Shown one piece after another: positions 43,802 through 53,426 of a stretch of 64,000 nt of DNA. A model generated the notes under the pieces. That model had not been told where the DNA came from. It saw only the letters and a list, made by a program, of their open reading frames with translations, and did no database searches. Position numbers and translations under genes: made by a program. Source of the stretch: Spirochaeta cellobiosiphila DSM 17781. Lineage in GTDB: Bacteria > Spirochaetota > Spirochaetia > DSM-17781. Location of the stretch: NCBI RefSeq assembly GCF_000426705.1, contig NZ_AUFW01000007.1:330612-394611 (forward strand), written 5' to 3'. Numbering within the stretch: position 1 is the stretch's first letter; every line of letters begins with the position of its first letter.

Positions 43802-44626
43802 GTGGTTAGGCGAATTTACTCATTATTATATTTTGTATTAATTTATCTACTATCTACAATCTCAATACTGGGATTAACATTGATTTATCTATCAATTAAT
43901 CCTTACGATTTTTCGCTAACTTTTAATTGGTTTATTAAGTTAGTTATTTTCATAACACCCGCAAGTCTAACATTGGCTTTATTTTTTAATTTCATTAGAA
44001 GTAGTCGCTATAATAGCCTATCCGCTTTATTTTTTTTAATTTGTATTGGGGTGTTCTTTTTTTTCATACCTATGCCTCAATTTAAGTTTATCCTTACAGA
44101 CCCGCAATTTGAAAATGGTGTCATATATCCCTTTGATCAGATAGTGTATAAAAGAAATGATAGATATCTACAATTAGAACCTGACCAGACCATAACAGAA
44201 ACATCCACAAGGCCCAAAAGTCATGGGAGAGAGAGATTTAGTTTAATTCACTTGCAAACTGTTCCTAATCTAATTCAACAATGGATAAATGAATATTCTA
44301 AAATAATAAATATATTATCCAAATGGAGATCTCAGTCTCTCTTAAAGATTATATTGTATATCAGTTTACCTTTGTTTCTAATATCCACAATAACTATCAG
44401 TCACCTCTTTCACTATAGAGTACTTAGCTTTGGCATATACTTCTATCTATTTATATATTTACATCAAGTGAATTTATTTTATAGCCAGACAAGCGAACTA
44501 CTAAGGCAGTATGTACCAACGTCATATTATGAAAAAATTCATTTAGGAATTATCTATCTACTTATAGTAGTATTATGTGTGATATATACAACAGCCAGGA
44601 AGTCTCATGCTAAAAAAAGTAGTTAA
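43802..44626 (+). CDS. Membrane protein of unknown function
   Basis: A 274 aa protein with three N-terminal membrane segments (LLYFVLIYLLSTISILGLTLIYL; LVIFITPASLTLALFFNFI; SALFFLICIGVFFFFIP), a polar region of about 100 residues and three C-terminal segments (IILYISLPLFLISTITISHLF; LSFGIYFYLFIYLHQVNLFY; LGIIYLLIVVLCVIYTTA). The 3+3 layout around a soluble block is like LptF/LptG, but the block is too short for the full jelly roll. The start is GTG with no good ribosome site. It overlaps the next gene by 20 nt, so the two are probably partners. Confidence 0.55.
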   Translation: MVRRIYSLLYFVLIYLLSTISILGLTLIYLSINPYDFSLTFNWFIKLVIFITPASLTLALFFNFIRSSRYNSLSALFFLICIGVFFFFIPMPQFKFILTDPQFENGVIYPFDQIVYKRNDRYLQLEPDQTITETSTRPKSHGRERFSLIHLQTVPNLIQQWINEYSKIINILSKWRSQSLLKIILYISLPLFLISTITISHLFHYRVLSFGIYFYLFIYLHQVNLFYSQTSELLRQYVPTSYYEKIHLGIIYLLIVVLCVIYTTARKSHAKKSS

Positions 44627-46286
44627 CACTTTTTTACTATATCTCCTTTTATTAACTTTCATCATAGTGATTATTGGCAGTACTGTTTCCATATCCAGAG
44701 TATTAAGTGGTAAATATATAACGGGAATTATTATTTTTTATCAATCTTTGAAGTATTTATTAGATAATTTTTTTGCCACTAATGTGGTAATAATATTGCT
44801 CCTTTATTCCTTTATTGTTCCTCGTTTAAATCAAAAGTTAACAACAGAAACTCTCATTTACCCTTTTTTCGCAATCATGGTATTTGCAACAGGAATGGCT
44901 ACATTAAATAATAACTATTTACAATATGTACTGGATAGTAGGTATTCCAGCTATAACTATACAAGACTTATGTCTGAACGTTTACTGGATCAAGCTCAAT
45001 CGGCGATAGCAGATAAGAATGACAAAATGGCCGTCAATCTCTTAGAGCAATATATCCAAATGCATCCCGATGATGAAGAAATACAACAGCTTCTCTTTTT
45101 AAGAGAGCGTTCCCTAGAAATGTCTGATCAAAATGTTGATGCTAAAATATCCCAGAATTTACAAAATGACCTAACCTATTATTCTTATGAAAAACTCATT
45201 GAATTATCACAGAAAGAAAAAAAACCTGTTGTCGCTCTCAATTACTTATTAATAGCCAAACAAATGAAAAAATCAGACATAGTTGTGGATAACTTAATAG
45301 AAATTCAAAGAGACAAAATATCCAAGTTACAGCTTACAGAATATGAATTATCAAATGAAAAATACTACGATAAAAAAAAGGAGTACTTAAATCTTCTCTT
45401 ATCAGGTGACCCAATAAGAGCCTACTATGGATTTAAGAATCTCATACTTACTTATCCTAATGATCTTGATTTAGAGAAATACTATTACATGAGCTTAGGA
45501 ACTGTTAAAAAAAAGGCTTTCTTTATATCTGAAGCAAAGAAGAATCTTCAATTAGAAGGTAAGACCAATTTATTTTTCATCAATAGTACAGAACCACTAG
45601 AAATTATAACAGCCTCTAAAATGGTTAACACGAATCATGGAACCTATTGGCAAGATCTAAATATCTATAGATACAATAAGGATAAAATCACTATCCATAT
45701 TATATCCCCCTATGCAAAACTCATCGAAGATTCTATTTACCTCCGGGCATTGGATGAAGATTCTTTTGAAGATAGAAGATACCCGATATTAAGACAAGGA
45801 TTAGAAGTACCTATTGATATGGTTAGTTTTAAGCTCAATATTGATGTGGAGAAACTTATGAGATTACCATCTCATTCTGATGACTTAAAAAAGCTCTCTT
45901 TGTCTGTATTAATTAATTTTTACCGAGATCATTCTTATTATCCTTACGACAATGTATTAATTGAGAGAGAGATACTAAATAGAATTGTCTATCCATTTAG
46001 TTTTTTCATCTTCTTTATCGGATGGTCATATTTTTCCTATCGTTTTAGATTAAATAAATGGTCACATTTATTCACCTTTGGACTGGTGACCAGTATAGTA
46101 TTCTTTCTATTAGCGCAACCTATCGAGATCATATACAACTACTCTTTTTATCTTATCACAGGAATACTACTCCAATATTTTCAATTGGGATTAGCTATAA
46201 TAGGAACAATTCTCATGTTCTTTATAATACTTCTCATTCTTGTAACCTTGTGGGTTAAAACAATACAAAAAAGAGCAGCTTTTTAG
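44607..46286 (+). CDS. Membrane protein with large soluble domain, LptF/G-like in layout
   Basis: A 559 aa protein. Three N-terminal membrane segments (residues ~5-105), a soluble region from ~110 to ~450 and three C-terminal segments (~460-555). The soluble part opens with a TPR-like helix pair (AVNLLEQYIQMHPDDEEIQQLLF) and later has beta-rich text like the LptF/G periplasmic domain: GTYWQDLNIYRYNKDKITIHIISPYAKL, then the approach RIVYPFSFFIFFIGWSYFSY to the last helices, which resembles the LptF/G segment before TM4. A lipid or LPS-type transport role is only an inference. The stop codon sits in the loop of a bidirectional terminator. Confidence 0.55.
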   Translation: MLKKVVNTFLLYLLLLTFIIVIIGSTVSISRVLSGKYITGIIIFYQSLKYLLDNFFATNVVIILLLYSFIVPRLNQKLTTETLIYPFFAIMVFATGMATLNNNYLQYVLDSRYSSYNYTRLMSERLLDQAQSAIADKNDKMAVNLLEQYIQMHPDDEEIQQLLFLRERSLEMSDQNVDAKISQNLQNDLTYYSYEKLIELSQKEKKPVVALNYLLIAKQMKKSDIVVDNLIEIQRDKISKLQLTEYELSNEKYYDKKKEYLNLLLSGDPIRAYYGFKNLILTYPNDLDLEKYYYMSLGTVKKKAFFISEAKKNLQLEGKTNLFFINSTEPLEIITASKMVNTNHGTYWQDLNIYRYNKDKITIHIISPYAKLIEDSIYLRALDEDSFEDRRYPILRQGLEVPIDMVSFKLNIDVEKLMRLPSHSDDLKKLSLSVLINFYRDHSYYPYDNVLIEREILNRIVYPFSFFIFFIGWSYFSYRFRLNKWSHLFTFGLVTSIVFFLLAQPIEIIYNYSFYLITGILLQYFQLGLAIIGTILMFFIILLILVTLWVKTIQKRAAF

Positions 46287-46296
46287 CTGCTCTTTT
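46269..46296. terminator. Bidirectional terminator between the LptF/G-like gene and murA
   Basis: AAAAGAGCAGC (46269-46279) pairs with GCTGCTCTTTT (46286-46296) around TTTTTA. T-rich tails follow on both strands. It contains the stop codon of the plus-strand gene and abuts that of murA. Confidence 0.85.
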
Positions 46297-46297
46297 A

Positions 46298-47578
46298 TTA
46301 TTCTGGTAATCGCTTGATTCGTGCTCCAAGCAACTGAAGCCTTTCACAGATATTTTCATAACCCCTTTCAATTTGATAGACATTATGAATTTCACTGGTT
46401 CCTTCCGCACATAAAGCAGCAATAACCATGGCCATACCAGCGCGTACATCAGGAGAAACAAGGTCACTTCCCCGTAGACGAGAAGGGCCTGTTACAACAG
46501 CTCTATGGGGATCACAAAGAATAATCCCAGCACCCATAGCAATTAATTTATCAACAAAAAACATTCTAGATTCAAACATTTTCTCATGAATAAGTATTGT
46601 ACCATTGATCTGTGTAGCCACTACTGTCATTATACTAGTTAAGTCAGGTGGGAATCCTGGCCAGGGGGCATCATCTATTTTAGGAATGGCACCACCAAAG
46701 TCAGGATTAACTCTCATCTTCTGACCAGAGGGAACTAATATAGAAGATCCAGAGGTTTCCCAATGAATTCCCATTTTATTATAGGCGATCCTAACCATTC
46801 TTAAGTGTTGTGGATCAGCATCAGTAATTTCTAATTCACTTCTTGTGACAGCAGCTAGACCAATCAAAGAACCAACTTCCATGAAATCAGCACCAATTTT
46901 ATAAGTGGTACCTTTTAATTTCTTAACCCCATCAATAGTTAATATATTACTACCCACACCAGTAATCTTAGCGCCCATCTGATTAAGCATATTACACAAA
47001 TCCTGAACATGTGGTTCAGAAGCTACGTTTTCCATAACAGTTTGACCCTCAGCTAAAACAGCTGCCATAATAGCATTCTCTGTGGCCGTTACAGATGCTT
47101 CATCTAAAAATACATTTTTACCAACAAGTTTATTGGTTGATATATTAAAAGCACCATCATGGTCTATACTTGCTCCCAAACTTAGTAGAGCAAGAAAGTG
47201 AGTATCTAATCGACGGCGTCCTATAACATCTCCCCCAGGAGGAGGTAGTTGAACTTTTCCCAATCGAGCTAACATAGGACCTGCAAACAATATAGAAGCT
47301 CTAACAGCTTTCGCTAGTTCTACGGGAATTTCGTGTGTCTTAATATCTGAAGCTTTGATTTGAAAGGTATGTTTTTTTAAGTGTTTAACTTCACAACCTA
47401 TTTTTTCTAGAATATTTAGCATTACAAGAACATCCTCTATCTCTGGAATGTTCTCTAGTATAACTGCTTCATCAGTTAGCAAAGCTGCAGCAATACAAGG
47501 AAGCGCTGCATTTTTGTTTCCATTAGCTTTAATCTTTCCTTTAAGAGGAAAGCCACCATCTACAATATATTTATGCAT
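46298..47578 (-). CDS. murA: UDP-N-acetylglucosamine 1-carboxyvinyltransferase (MurA) with Cys-to-Asp active site
   Basis: First committed enzyme of peptidoglycan synthesis, transferring enolpyruvate from PEP to UDP-GlcNAc. The 426 aa protein has the usual start [20 protein letters not shown] (K22-N23) and the inside-out alpha/beta barrel repeats. The catalytic loop reads [16 protein letters not shown]: the position of E. coli Cys115 is Asp117. Asp here is known from Borrelia, Chlamydia and Mycobacterium, works as an acid and prevents fosfomycin alkylation. No ribosome site; the promoter puts the transcript start on the ATG. A bidirectional terminator lies at its end. Confidence 0.96.
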   Translation of the reverse strand: MHKYIVDGGFPLKGKIKANGNKNAALPCIAAALLTDEAVILENIPEIEDVLVMLNILEKIGCEVKHLKKHTFQIKASDIKTHEIPVELAKAVRASILFAGPMLARLGKVQLPPPGGDVIGRRRLDTHFLALLSLGASIDHDGAFNISTNKLVGKNVFLDEASVTATENAIMAAVLAEGQTVMENVASEPHVQDLCNMLNQMGAKITGVGSNILTIDGVKKLKGTTYKIGADFMEVGSLIGLAAVTRSELEITDADPQHLRMVRIAYNKMGIHWETSGSSILVPSGQKMRVNPDFGGAIPKIDDAPWPGFPPDLTSIMTVVATQINGTILIHEKMFESRMFFVDKLIAMGAGIILCDPHRAVVTGPSRLRGSDLVSPDVRAGMAMVIAALCAEGTSEIHNVYQIERGYENICERLQLLGARIKRLPE

Positions 47579-47584
47579 AATGGG

Positions 47585-47613
47585 ACTTTAACGTGTGAAA
47601 AACTAATTGTCAA
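47585..47613 (-). promoter_or_regulatory. Leaderless promoter of murA
   Basis: On the minus strand a perfect TTGACA (47613-47608), 17 bp, TAAAGT (47590-47585), then exactly six bases to the ATG at 47578, which should be the transcription start. The -35 box overlaps the stop codon of the upstream lipoprotein gene. No Shine-Dalgarno sequence. Confidence 0.65.
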
Positions 47614-48752
47614 TCAAAGATCAACTTAAACTTACGATCGCCAAAAGGGTTGCTTGTTAGGCTAATAGAGGCCTTGAAAAAGTATTCACCATTGTCATCT
47701 GTTAGAACTCTAAAGGAAAGAGTATAAATCTGATGAGAGTTTATTGAAAATGGATTCTCAAGCGGCTCAGGTAAATTTACCGTTCTGGGATTAAAATTCC
47801 AATACAAACTATCATTATCAGCTTTGAAGAGCTTTTGAATGATTTCATCTTCCGTAAACCCCTTAGCTTTTAATTTATTGAGTTGATTTACGTCAACCAT
47901 ATTTGATAATAAGTATTTCCAGTCTTTACGATAAATAACTATTTCCAACTGTTTAAGATATTCCCGTAAACTTCGAAGAAGGGGGATAGAAGCCTTTTCA
48001 ACAAATTCTGATCCATCCCATTCTTCCCACGATAGAAAAGTTTCGTATCCTAAACCTTCCTCAAATCCTTTTCTTATTTGTACAATATCCAGTAGTTCAT
48101 TATTGTTCACTTGTGATATGAAGAAATCTCGTTGTTTGTCTTTGAACAAAGACAAGGATTGCCGTCGTTCTTTCTTCCAGACAGTAGCCTTGACCTCATC
48201 TTTTTCAATATTTGGGAATGTGGCAACCAATAAAAAAGGGACATCTGATTGGGCTAAGGAATAAGCAACAAATTGACCAAAAACTTGATACTCTCCCATA
48301 GGAATAACGTCACCTAATATGACACGACCTGAATGCTGATAGAAAGTATAGATATAAGCTTTTCTTTTGTTAGCTTGTTGGTAAAGCCGGTCTATATTTC
48401 CTAAATTAGCTCTATTAGATTCACTCCAAGACTTAGCTTGAATAGCCATTATAATTAGATCCGAGTACCCATCATCATCTAAGTCTTTATAGATAGCATA
48501 AATTTTCCCATTATTATGATAGGGGTATAGTTCTGATGGGAGCATACGACTAGCTTGATTTAACATAAAAAATCGGTCTAAAGATTTATCTACAGAAGAA
48601 GGTAAACTATGAGAGGCAGAACCTTCAATATTATTATCTACATTGGGAATACTTATGTTAACAGATGTGTTGTCTGCCTCTTGTTTTTTATTTGACTGAC
48701 AAGAAATGAATAGACTTAATATAATAAACATTATTACTCGGATATATTTCAT
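47610..48752 (-). CDS. Lipoprotein with DxDxDG-type motif, unknown function
   Basis: A 380 aa protein with a lipoprotein signal (MKYIRVIMFIILSLFISCQS, lipobox FISC). After a low-complexity Asn/Ser linker comes YHNNGKIYAIYKDLDDDGYSDLIIMAI, a calcium-binding-loop-like DLDDDGYSD as found in FG-GAP/VCBS repeats; a second weaker unit follows at NNNELLDIVQIR. The C-terminal part is beta-rich. Possibly a partial beta-propeller on the inner face of the outer membrane. No ribosome site; promoter with -10 box 5 nt from the ATG. Confidence 0.62.
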   Translation of the reverse strand: MKYIRVIMFIILSLFISCQSNKKQEADNTSVNISIPNVDNNIEGSASHSLPSSVDKSLDRFFMLNQASRMLPSELYPYHNNGKIYAIYKDLDDDGYSDLIIMAIQAKSWSESNRANLGNIDRLYQQANKRKAYIYTFYQHSGRVILGDVIPMGEYQVFGQFVAYSLAQSDVPFLLVATFPNIEKDEVKATVWKKERRQSLSLFKDKQRDFFISQVNNNELLDIVQIRKGFEEGLGYETFLSWEEWDGSEFVEKASIPLLRSLREYLKQLEIVIYRKDWKYLLSNMVDVNQLNKLKAKGFTEDEIIQKLFKADNDSLYWNFNPRTVNLPEPLENPFSINSHQIYTLSFRVLTDDNGEYFFKASISLTSNPFGDRKFKLIFD

Positions 48753-48757
48753 GACTT

Positions 48758-48786
48758 ATCATATCTTTGGAATGGTGAATCATCAA
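48758..48786 (-). promoter_or_regulatory. Leaderless promoter of the lipoprotein gene at 48752
   Basis: On the minus strand TTGATG (48786-48781), 17 bp, TATGAT (48763-48758), then five bases to the ATG. The transcript should begin at the start codon. No Shine-Dalgarno sequence is present. Confidence 0.5.
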
Positions 48787-48849
48787 TGGTGTAGAAAATT
48801 TATTTTAAACAGGATATAAAAATATTTAATAAAACTATAGGATAAAATC

Positions 48850-50223
48850 ATGATTGTAAGGAAATTTGGAGGATCTTCCCTAGCTGATAGTGAAAGAATA
48901 AAAAATGTGGCTCATATTATTCAAGACAGACAGGATCAAGTTGTTGTTCTATCAGCAATGAAAGGTATAACAAATCTGCTAATTGAAGTATCAGGTTTGG
49001 CAGAACTCGGTGATCAAAGCTATCACGAAAAGCTAGAGAATATTAAAAATATCACCATAAAAACGGCCCATGACTTATCAGTATCACAAGAAAAAATCCA
49101 GGAAATAAATCAGCTTTTAGTGGAGCTTAAAGATATTCTCCATGGAATTGAATTAGTTAAAGAATGCAGTCCGCGAAGCTTAGATTTGGTATCAAGTTTT
49201 GGAGAAAGGTTTAGTTGTAGGCTTATGACGGGATATCTTTTATCTCTAGGTATTGATGCTACCTATATAGATGCCCGAAAATTAATCGTTACAAATACAT
49301 CATTTAATCATGCAGCAGTGGATAGCAAAGCTACAAAAACAAAAATTCTCTCCCAGCTCAGAAACATTGATAAAATCTCAATTATGACCGGATTTATCGG
49401 TGCCACCAATGAAGGAATTACAACAACTTTGGGAAGAAATGGCTCAGATTATTCTGCTAGTATTGTAGGCGGAGCTTTAGATGCTGAGAAGGTGGAGATA
49501 TGGACTGATGTTGATGGTGTGTTGAGTGCTGATCCCAGATTTGTACAAAATGCATTTGTGATTAACGAACTTAGTACACAGGAAGCAATGGAATTATCTT
49601 ATTTTGGTGCAGAAGTAATCCATCCTTCAACAATGCTTCCAGTTGTTGAGAAAAATATTCCTATAGTTATTAAAAACACTCTTAACCCTTCAGCCGCAGG
49701 CACAAAAATAATAGCTAATCCAAAACGTCACTCCAATCCTATTACAGGTATAGCTTCTATTGAAAAAGTTTGTATGATCAATGTAGAAGGTGGAGGAATG
49801 ATCGGCATGCCTGGAGCTGCATCCAAAGTTTTTACCGCATTAGCAGAGGCTGATATCAATATAGTAATGATCAGTCAGGCCTCTAGTGAGCATAGCATAT
49901 GTCTTGTATGTAAAGCTAATGAAGCAAATCTAGCAATGGAGACTCTCCAAACAAAACTACAACCAGAACTGCAAAGTAAATTGATTCAATCATTTGATCT
50001 ACAAAAGGAACTTGAAATCATAGCCATCATAGGTGAGAATATGCGGGGAACACCCGGAATAAGTGGAAAGCTTTTCAAAGCACTTGGTGATGCTGGTATC
50101 AATGTTCTGGCTATAGCACAAGGTTCAAGCGAAAGAAATATATCTTTTGTAATACATAAATCCAGCAGAAATTTAGCATTAAATGTTGTACACGATGCCT
50201 TTTTAGGCCCAAAAGGAAGTTAA
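48850..50223 (+). CDS. lysC: Aspartate kinase
   Basis: Phosphorylates aspartate for Lys, Thr and Met synthesis. The 457 aa protein has the kinase domain (MIVRKFGGSSLADSERIKNV; TGFIGATNEGITTTLGRNGSDYSA; EVWTDVDG-like IWTDVDGVLSADPR) and two ACT domains at the C-terminus (GMIGMPGAASKVFTALAEADI; RGTPGISGKLFKALGDAGINV), which usually give feedback control. It is monofunctional, with no homoserine dehydrogenase part. AGGA lies before the ATG. Threonine synthase starts 1 nt after its stop, so threonine may be the effector. Confidence 0.95.
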   Translation: MIVRKFGGSSLADSERIKNVAHIIQDRQDQVVVLSAMKGITNLLIEVSGLAELGDQSYHEKLENIKNITIKTAHDLSVSQEKIQEINQLLVELKDILHGIELVKECSPRSLDLVSSFGERFSCRLMTGYLLSLGIDATYIDARKLIVTNTSFNHAAVDSKATKTKILSQLRNIDKISIMTGFIGATNEGITTTLGRNGSDYSASIVGGALDAEKVEIWTDVDGVLSADPRFVQNAFVINELSTQEAMELSYFGAEVIHPSTMLPVVEKNIPIVIKNTLNPSAAGTKIIANPKRHSNPITGIASIEKVCMINVEGGGMIGMPGAASKVFTALAEADINIVMISQASSEHSICLVCKANEANLAMETLQTKLQPELQSKLIQSFDLQKELEIIAIIGENMRGTPGISGKLFKALGDAGINVLAIAQGSSERNISFVIHKSSRNLALNVVHDAFLGPKGS

Positions 50224-50224
50224 T

Positions 50225-51538
50225 ATGAAATTTTACTCTACAAGGAACCATCAGGCAAAAAAATCCTTCTCAGAAGCTATTTTCCAAGGTCTAGCGCCAG
50301 ACGGAGGTCTTTATGTTCCAGAAGATTGGATTAATTTAAAATCCGATTTTCTCGAACTTAATCACCAAACAACAATCAATGAGATTGCTGAATTAGTGAC
50401 CTACTCACTAATGCCAGAAGAATTAAGTCGTAAGGAAGCTTCAGACATTGCTCAGAAAGCTTTTCCTTTTGCTCCCAAAATAGACAAGGTTAAAGATCAA
50501 CTATCCATTCTCGAGTTGTATCATGGTCCCTCATCAGCCTTTAAAGATTTTGGAGCAAACTACTTAGCTACAGTAATGGAACACTTTCTTAAAGGCGATA
50601 ATCGTAAGGCAATCATATTAACAGCAACAAGTGGAGATACAGGATCAGCAGTAGCTCAAGCCTTTTATGAAAAAGATAATATTGAAGTTGTTATACTTTA
50701 TCCTTCAGGACGTGTTAGCCCTCTTCAGGAGAAACAATTAACGACATTGGGTAAGAATATTACAGCCATCGAAATTGAAGGATCCTTCGATGATTGTCAA
50801 AAGATGGTCAAAGAGGCTTTTGTGGATGAAGAATTAATGAAGTTACTTCCTTTAACATCTGCAAATTCAATCAATTTGGGACGTCTAATACCTCAATCCT
50901 TTTATTATATTTGGGCCTTTTCACAACTTAAAGAACAATTAGATGAAGAAATCTATTACTGTGTTCCCAGTGGCAACTTTGGAAATTTGACAGCCGGAAT
51001 ATACGCCTGGAAATGGGGATTGCCCGTATCAGGTTTTCTAGCTGCTACAAATGCTAATGATGTTGTACCGGAATATCTTCAAAAAGGAGATTACCAACCA
51101 CGACCATCGATACCAACATACTCTAATGCTATGGACGTTGGTAATCCTAGTAACTTTGAAAGATTAAGGCATGTGTTTGATGACAATTGGAATTTGATGC
51201 GATCCATGATTCAAGGGGAAACTATTTCAGATAAAGAAACCTTATCCACAATGAAACGCTACTATGAAGAGAAGAACCGTTTCATCTGTCCCCACACTGC
51301 AGTTGGAGTTCTTGCCAGTGAAAACTTCCTTGCAGAATATCTTAAGGGATCTGGTTATGTGGTTTCTCTTGCCACTGCTCATGCTGGTAAATTCCTTGAA
51401 GTATCTCAGAAAGCTATAGGACGAGAACCAGAACTTCCAGAAACTCTGAAGAGCCTGCTAAAGAAGGAAAAACAGGCTTACTCCTTAGGAAATACATTAG
51501 CAGATCTTAAAACTTTTCTTAAAGATCACTTTGCTTAA
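50225..51538 (+). CDS. thrC: Threonine synthase
   Basis: PLP enzyme converting phosphohomoserine to threonine. The 437 aa protein starts FYSTRNHQAKKSFSEAIFQGLAPDGGLYVPE, has the PLP Lys in HGPSSAFKDFGANYLA, TATSGDTGSAVAQAF, the phosphate loop PSGNFGNLTAG and the end AHAGKFLEV, all as in E. coli ThrC. It directly follows aspartate kinase; homoserine dehydrogenase and kinase must lie elsewhere. Two terminators follow. Confidence 0.96.
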   Translation: MKFYSTRNHQAKKSFSEAIFQGLAPDGGLYVPEDWINLKSDFLELNHQTTINEIAELVTYSLMPEELSRKEASDIAQKAFPFAPKIDKVKDQLSILELYHGPSSAFKDFGANYLATVMEHFLKGDNRKAIILTATSGDTGSAVAQAFYEKDNIEVVILYPSGRVSPLQEKQLTTLGKNITAIEIEGSFDDCQKMVKEAFVDEELMKLLPLTSANSINLGRLIPQSFYYIWAFSQLKEQLDEEIYYCVPSGNFGNLTAGIYAWKWGLPVSGFLAATNANDVVPEYLQKGDYQPRPSIPTYSNAMDVGNPSNFERLRHVFDDNWNLMRSMIQGETISDKETLSTMKRYYEEKNRFICPHTAVGVLASENFLAEYLKGSGYVVSLATAHAGKFLEVSQKAIGREPELPETLKSLLKKEKQAYSLGNTLADLKTFLKDHFA

Positions 51539-51541
51539 TAT

Positions 51542-51582
51542 AAAAACGTCAGACTTTTTACCTAAAAAGGTCTGACGTTTTT
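51542..51582. terminator. Long hairpin terminator after thrC (first of two)
   Basis: AAAAACGTCAGAC (51542-51554) pairs with GTCTGACGTTTTT (51570-51582), and the inner TTTTT/AAAAA also pairs with one bulged base. A-rich and T-rich flanks on both sides allow termination in both directions. Confidence 0.85.
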
Positions 51583-51590
51583 GGGTATTT

Positions 51591-51627
51591 GCTCAGACGT
51601 TTTCTAGGTAATGGTCTGAGCTTTTTT
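51591..51627 (+). terminator. Second hairpin terminator after thrC
   Basis: GCTCAGAC (51591-51598) pairs with GTCTGAGC (51614-51621), loop 15 nt, then six T residues. The loop contains the stop codon of the convergent gene. The stem shares the TCAGAC/GTCTGA core with the first terminator. Confidence 0.7.
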
Positions 51628-53343
51628 ATCTAAATAAAGGCTAATCTTGTTCTCTTCATTAGCAAGACGAGATCTAAAACTAATAACAAAGGGATCTTCT
51701 TCTGCAGGAGCATGAGTATCATGATAATCATCGATGATTTTCTCTCCCCTTCGATCATCCTTTTGACGGCTTTTAAGGATATGTTCACCAATTAATGTTA
51801 AAATAGTGATATATCTTTTTAAATTACTTTCTTTCCCTCTAGCCATCCAATTAAACCTATCCATTAAGTCCTTCTGGTAAGGCCAATCAATACCAGGTTG
51901 TTCTAGAACAGCCTGGGTATATCCCATTAAACAGTAATATTCTATATAAAATTCGTAGGTTTCAATGGCTCTAATACGATCAGACTCTAAAAGGTAGTTC
52001 TTACCTAAATGAGTGTCATCATAGTATGTATACACATCTTTTCCAGATAATTTAAGTAGTTTTTCACGTCCTATCCACATTTTATCCACAATCTCTTTAC
52101 GAAAGATTCGATGATCCCATAGGAGCCTTTTTGATTTATCTCTCTTTTTATACTTTCCTTCATTACGCATTACACCATAAATATTGTCAGAGAGAACCCA
52201 CGCCGGAATAATTCTATTAAAGTCAGCTCGAACATCATGAGGATGTTCTTCTTGATGTTTAAATAAACTGAAAGGCAGACTAACCCTTTGCGGTTGCATA
52301 GTCACACCAAAGGCTATGATACTATAAGGAGATTCAACAAAGTTACAGGGATACTTTACTGCGGAATCCAACCCAAAAAAGATACCTTCCCCTGGCAATA
52401 TCTCCTGATCAGGCATTCGGGATGTGTGATTTGATCCTATATTGGCTCCATAGGCGACATTACCTCTACCTTCTGGCCACCATGCGGCTATCAGTAAGGA
52501 CTGATGATGGAAACCAACAAAAGGTCCTACCAAAGAGGATGTTACTTCACCTTCTGCAATACCAGTATTTGGACCAATAACACTGGAAAATACCTTCCCA
52601 TGCCTTTCAACATGACTATGTTCTAACAAAGCTGAATCTTCAACGATCGCCATATCTGTTACACAAGCTCCCCATTGAACTAAGGAATTGCGAAGAATAG
52701 AACCATTACTTATGATAACTGGCTCTTGTTTAGAACTGAGAATGAAAGAATTATCCACAACTTGTGCACAATCTACTGTGGAAAAATCTCCTATATAGGA
52801 ATCAACTATTTTCTTTGTATTATTGATAGAACTGTGACTACCAATATAACAATACCCTTTAGGCAACTCTTCGTCAGACATTTTTAGATTGGCTAAATTC
52901 ATTTCAGGAAAGAAACTTATGCTCCGACCTCCTGTTTCAATACCAACATCGATATAGCGTCCTAAACCATAAGAACTTTCTCTGTAGGACATTATTTGTG
53001 ATTGTATAATAGTAGAATGGCTACCTACAAAGATCATTGAAAGCCTGGAACAATATTCAATGATAACAGAGTTGCTTATAATAACATTGTGCAATGAACT
53101 ATAAGATATTTGAGAGCCATGAGCTAAAATTATTACTCCTGAAAACTGAGAAAACCAAACATCTGAAGGCTCCCAGTCATCTTCAACAACAAAGATAGTA
53201 CCCGATTTTATTCTATTACCCTGGCTTATTAATTGGTTCTTTTCAATAATAGTAAGTAATCTACATTTTACTTGATTTGGTAGAACATTATTTTCAAAAC
53301 TTTTTTTCCAATGGCTTAGTTTATTATTTATTTGCTTCGTCAT
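51604..53343 (-). CDS. Left-handed beta-helix protein, DUF4954-like
   Basis: A 579 aa protein without a signal peptide. The first 330 residues contain hexapeptide-type repeats with isoleucine/valine steps (SQISYSSLHNVIISNSVIIEYCSRLSMI; NNTKKIVDSYIGDFSTVDCAQVVDNSFILSSK; GKVFSSVIGPNTGIAEGEVTSSLVGP), as in acyl- or nucleotidyl-transferase beta-helices. The last 200 residues are helical. The layout recalls DUF4954 proteins of Bacteroidetes and spirochaetes, which have no fixed function; a sugar-nucleotide link is plausible. It begins a polysaccharide region and is divergent from a GT4 gene. Confidence 0.6.
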   Translation of the reverse strand: MTKQINNKLSHWKKSFENNVLPNQVKCRLLTIIEKNQLISQGNRIKSGTIFVVEDDWEPSDVWFSQFSGVIILAHGSQISYSSLHNVIISNSVIIEYCSRLSMIFVGSHSTIIQSQIMSYRESSYGLGRYIDVGIETGGRSISFFPEMNLANLKMSDEELPKGYCYIGSHSSINNTKKIVDSYIGDFSTVDCAQVVDNSFILSSKQEPVIISNGSILRNSLVQWGACVTDMAIVEDSALLEHSHVERHGKVFSSVIGPNTGIAEGEVTSSLVGPFVGFHHQSLLIAAWWPEGRGNVAYGANIGSNHTSRMPDQEILPGEGIFFGLDSAVKYPCNFVESPYSIIAFGVTMQPQRVSLPFSLFKHQEEHPHDVRADFNRIIPAWVLSDNIYGVMRNEGKYKKRDKSKRLLWDHRIFRKEIVDKMWIGREKLLKLSGKDVYTYYDDTHLGKNYLLESDRIRAIETYEFYIEYYCLMGYTQAVLEQPGIDWPYQKDLMDRFNWMARGKESNLKRYITILTLIGEHILKSRQKDDRRGEKIIDDYHDTHAPAEEDPFVISFRSRLANEENKISLYLDKKAQTIT

Positions 53344-53426
53344 AATTATACTATAGCATTACACTCCCCTTTTTGCATACGATGTGTTATATTTGCCTTC
53401 ATCACTATGTTATTTTGCGAGGAATC

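Noticed and set aside
48753..48849. Riboswitch or attenuator before aspartate kinase
   Set aside because: The spacer is under 100 nt, mostly A/T, and shows no lysine-box or leader-peptide features.
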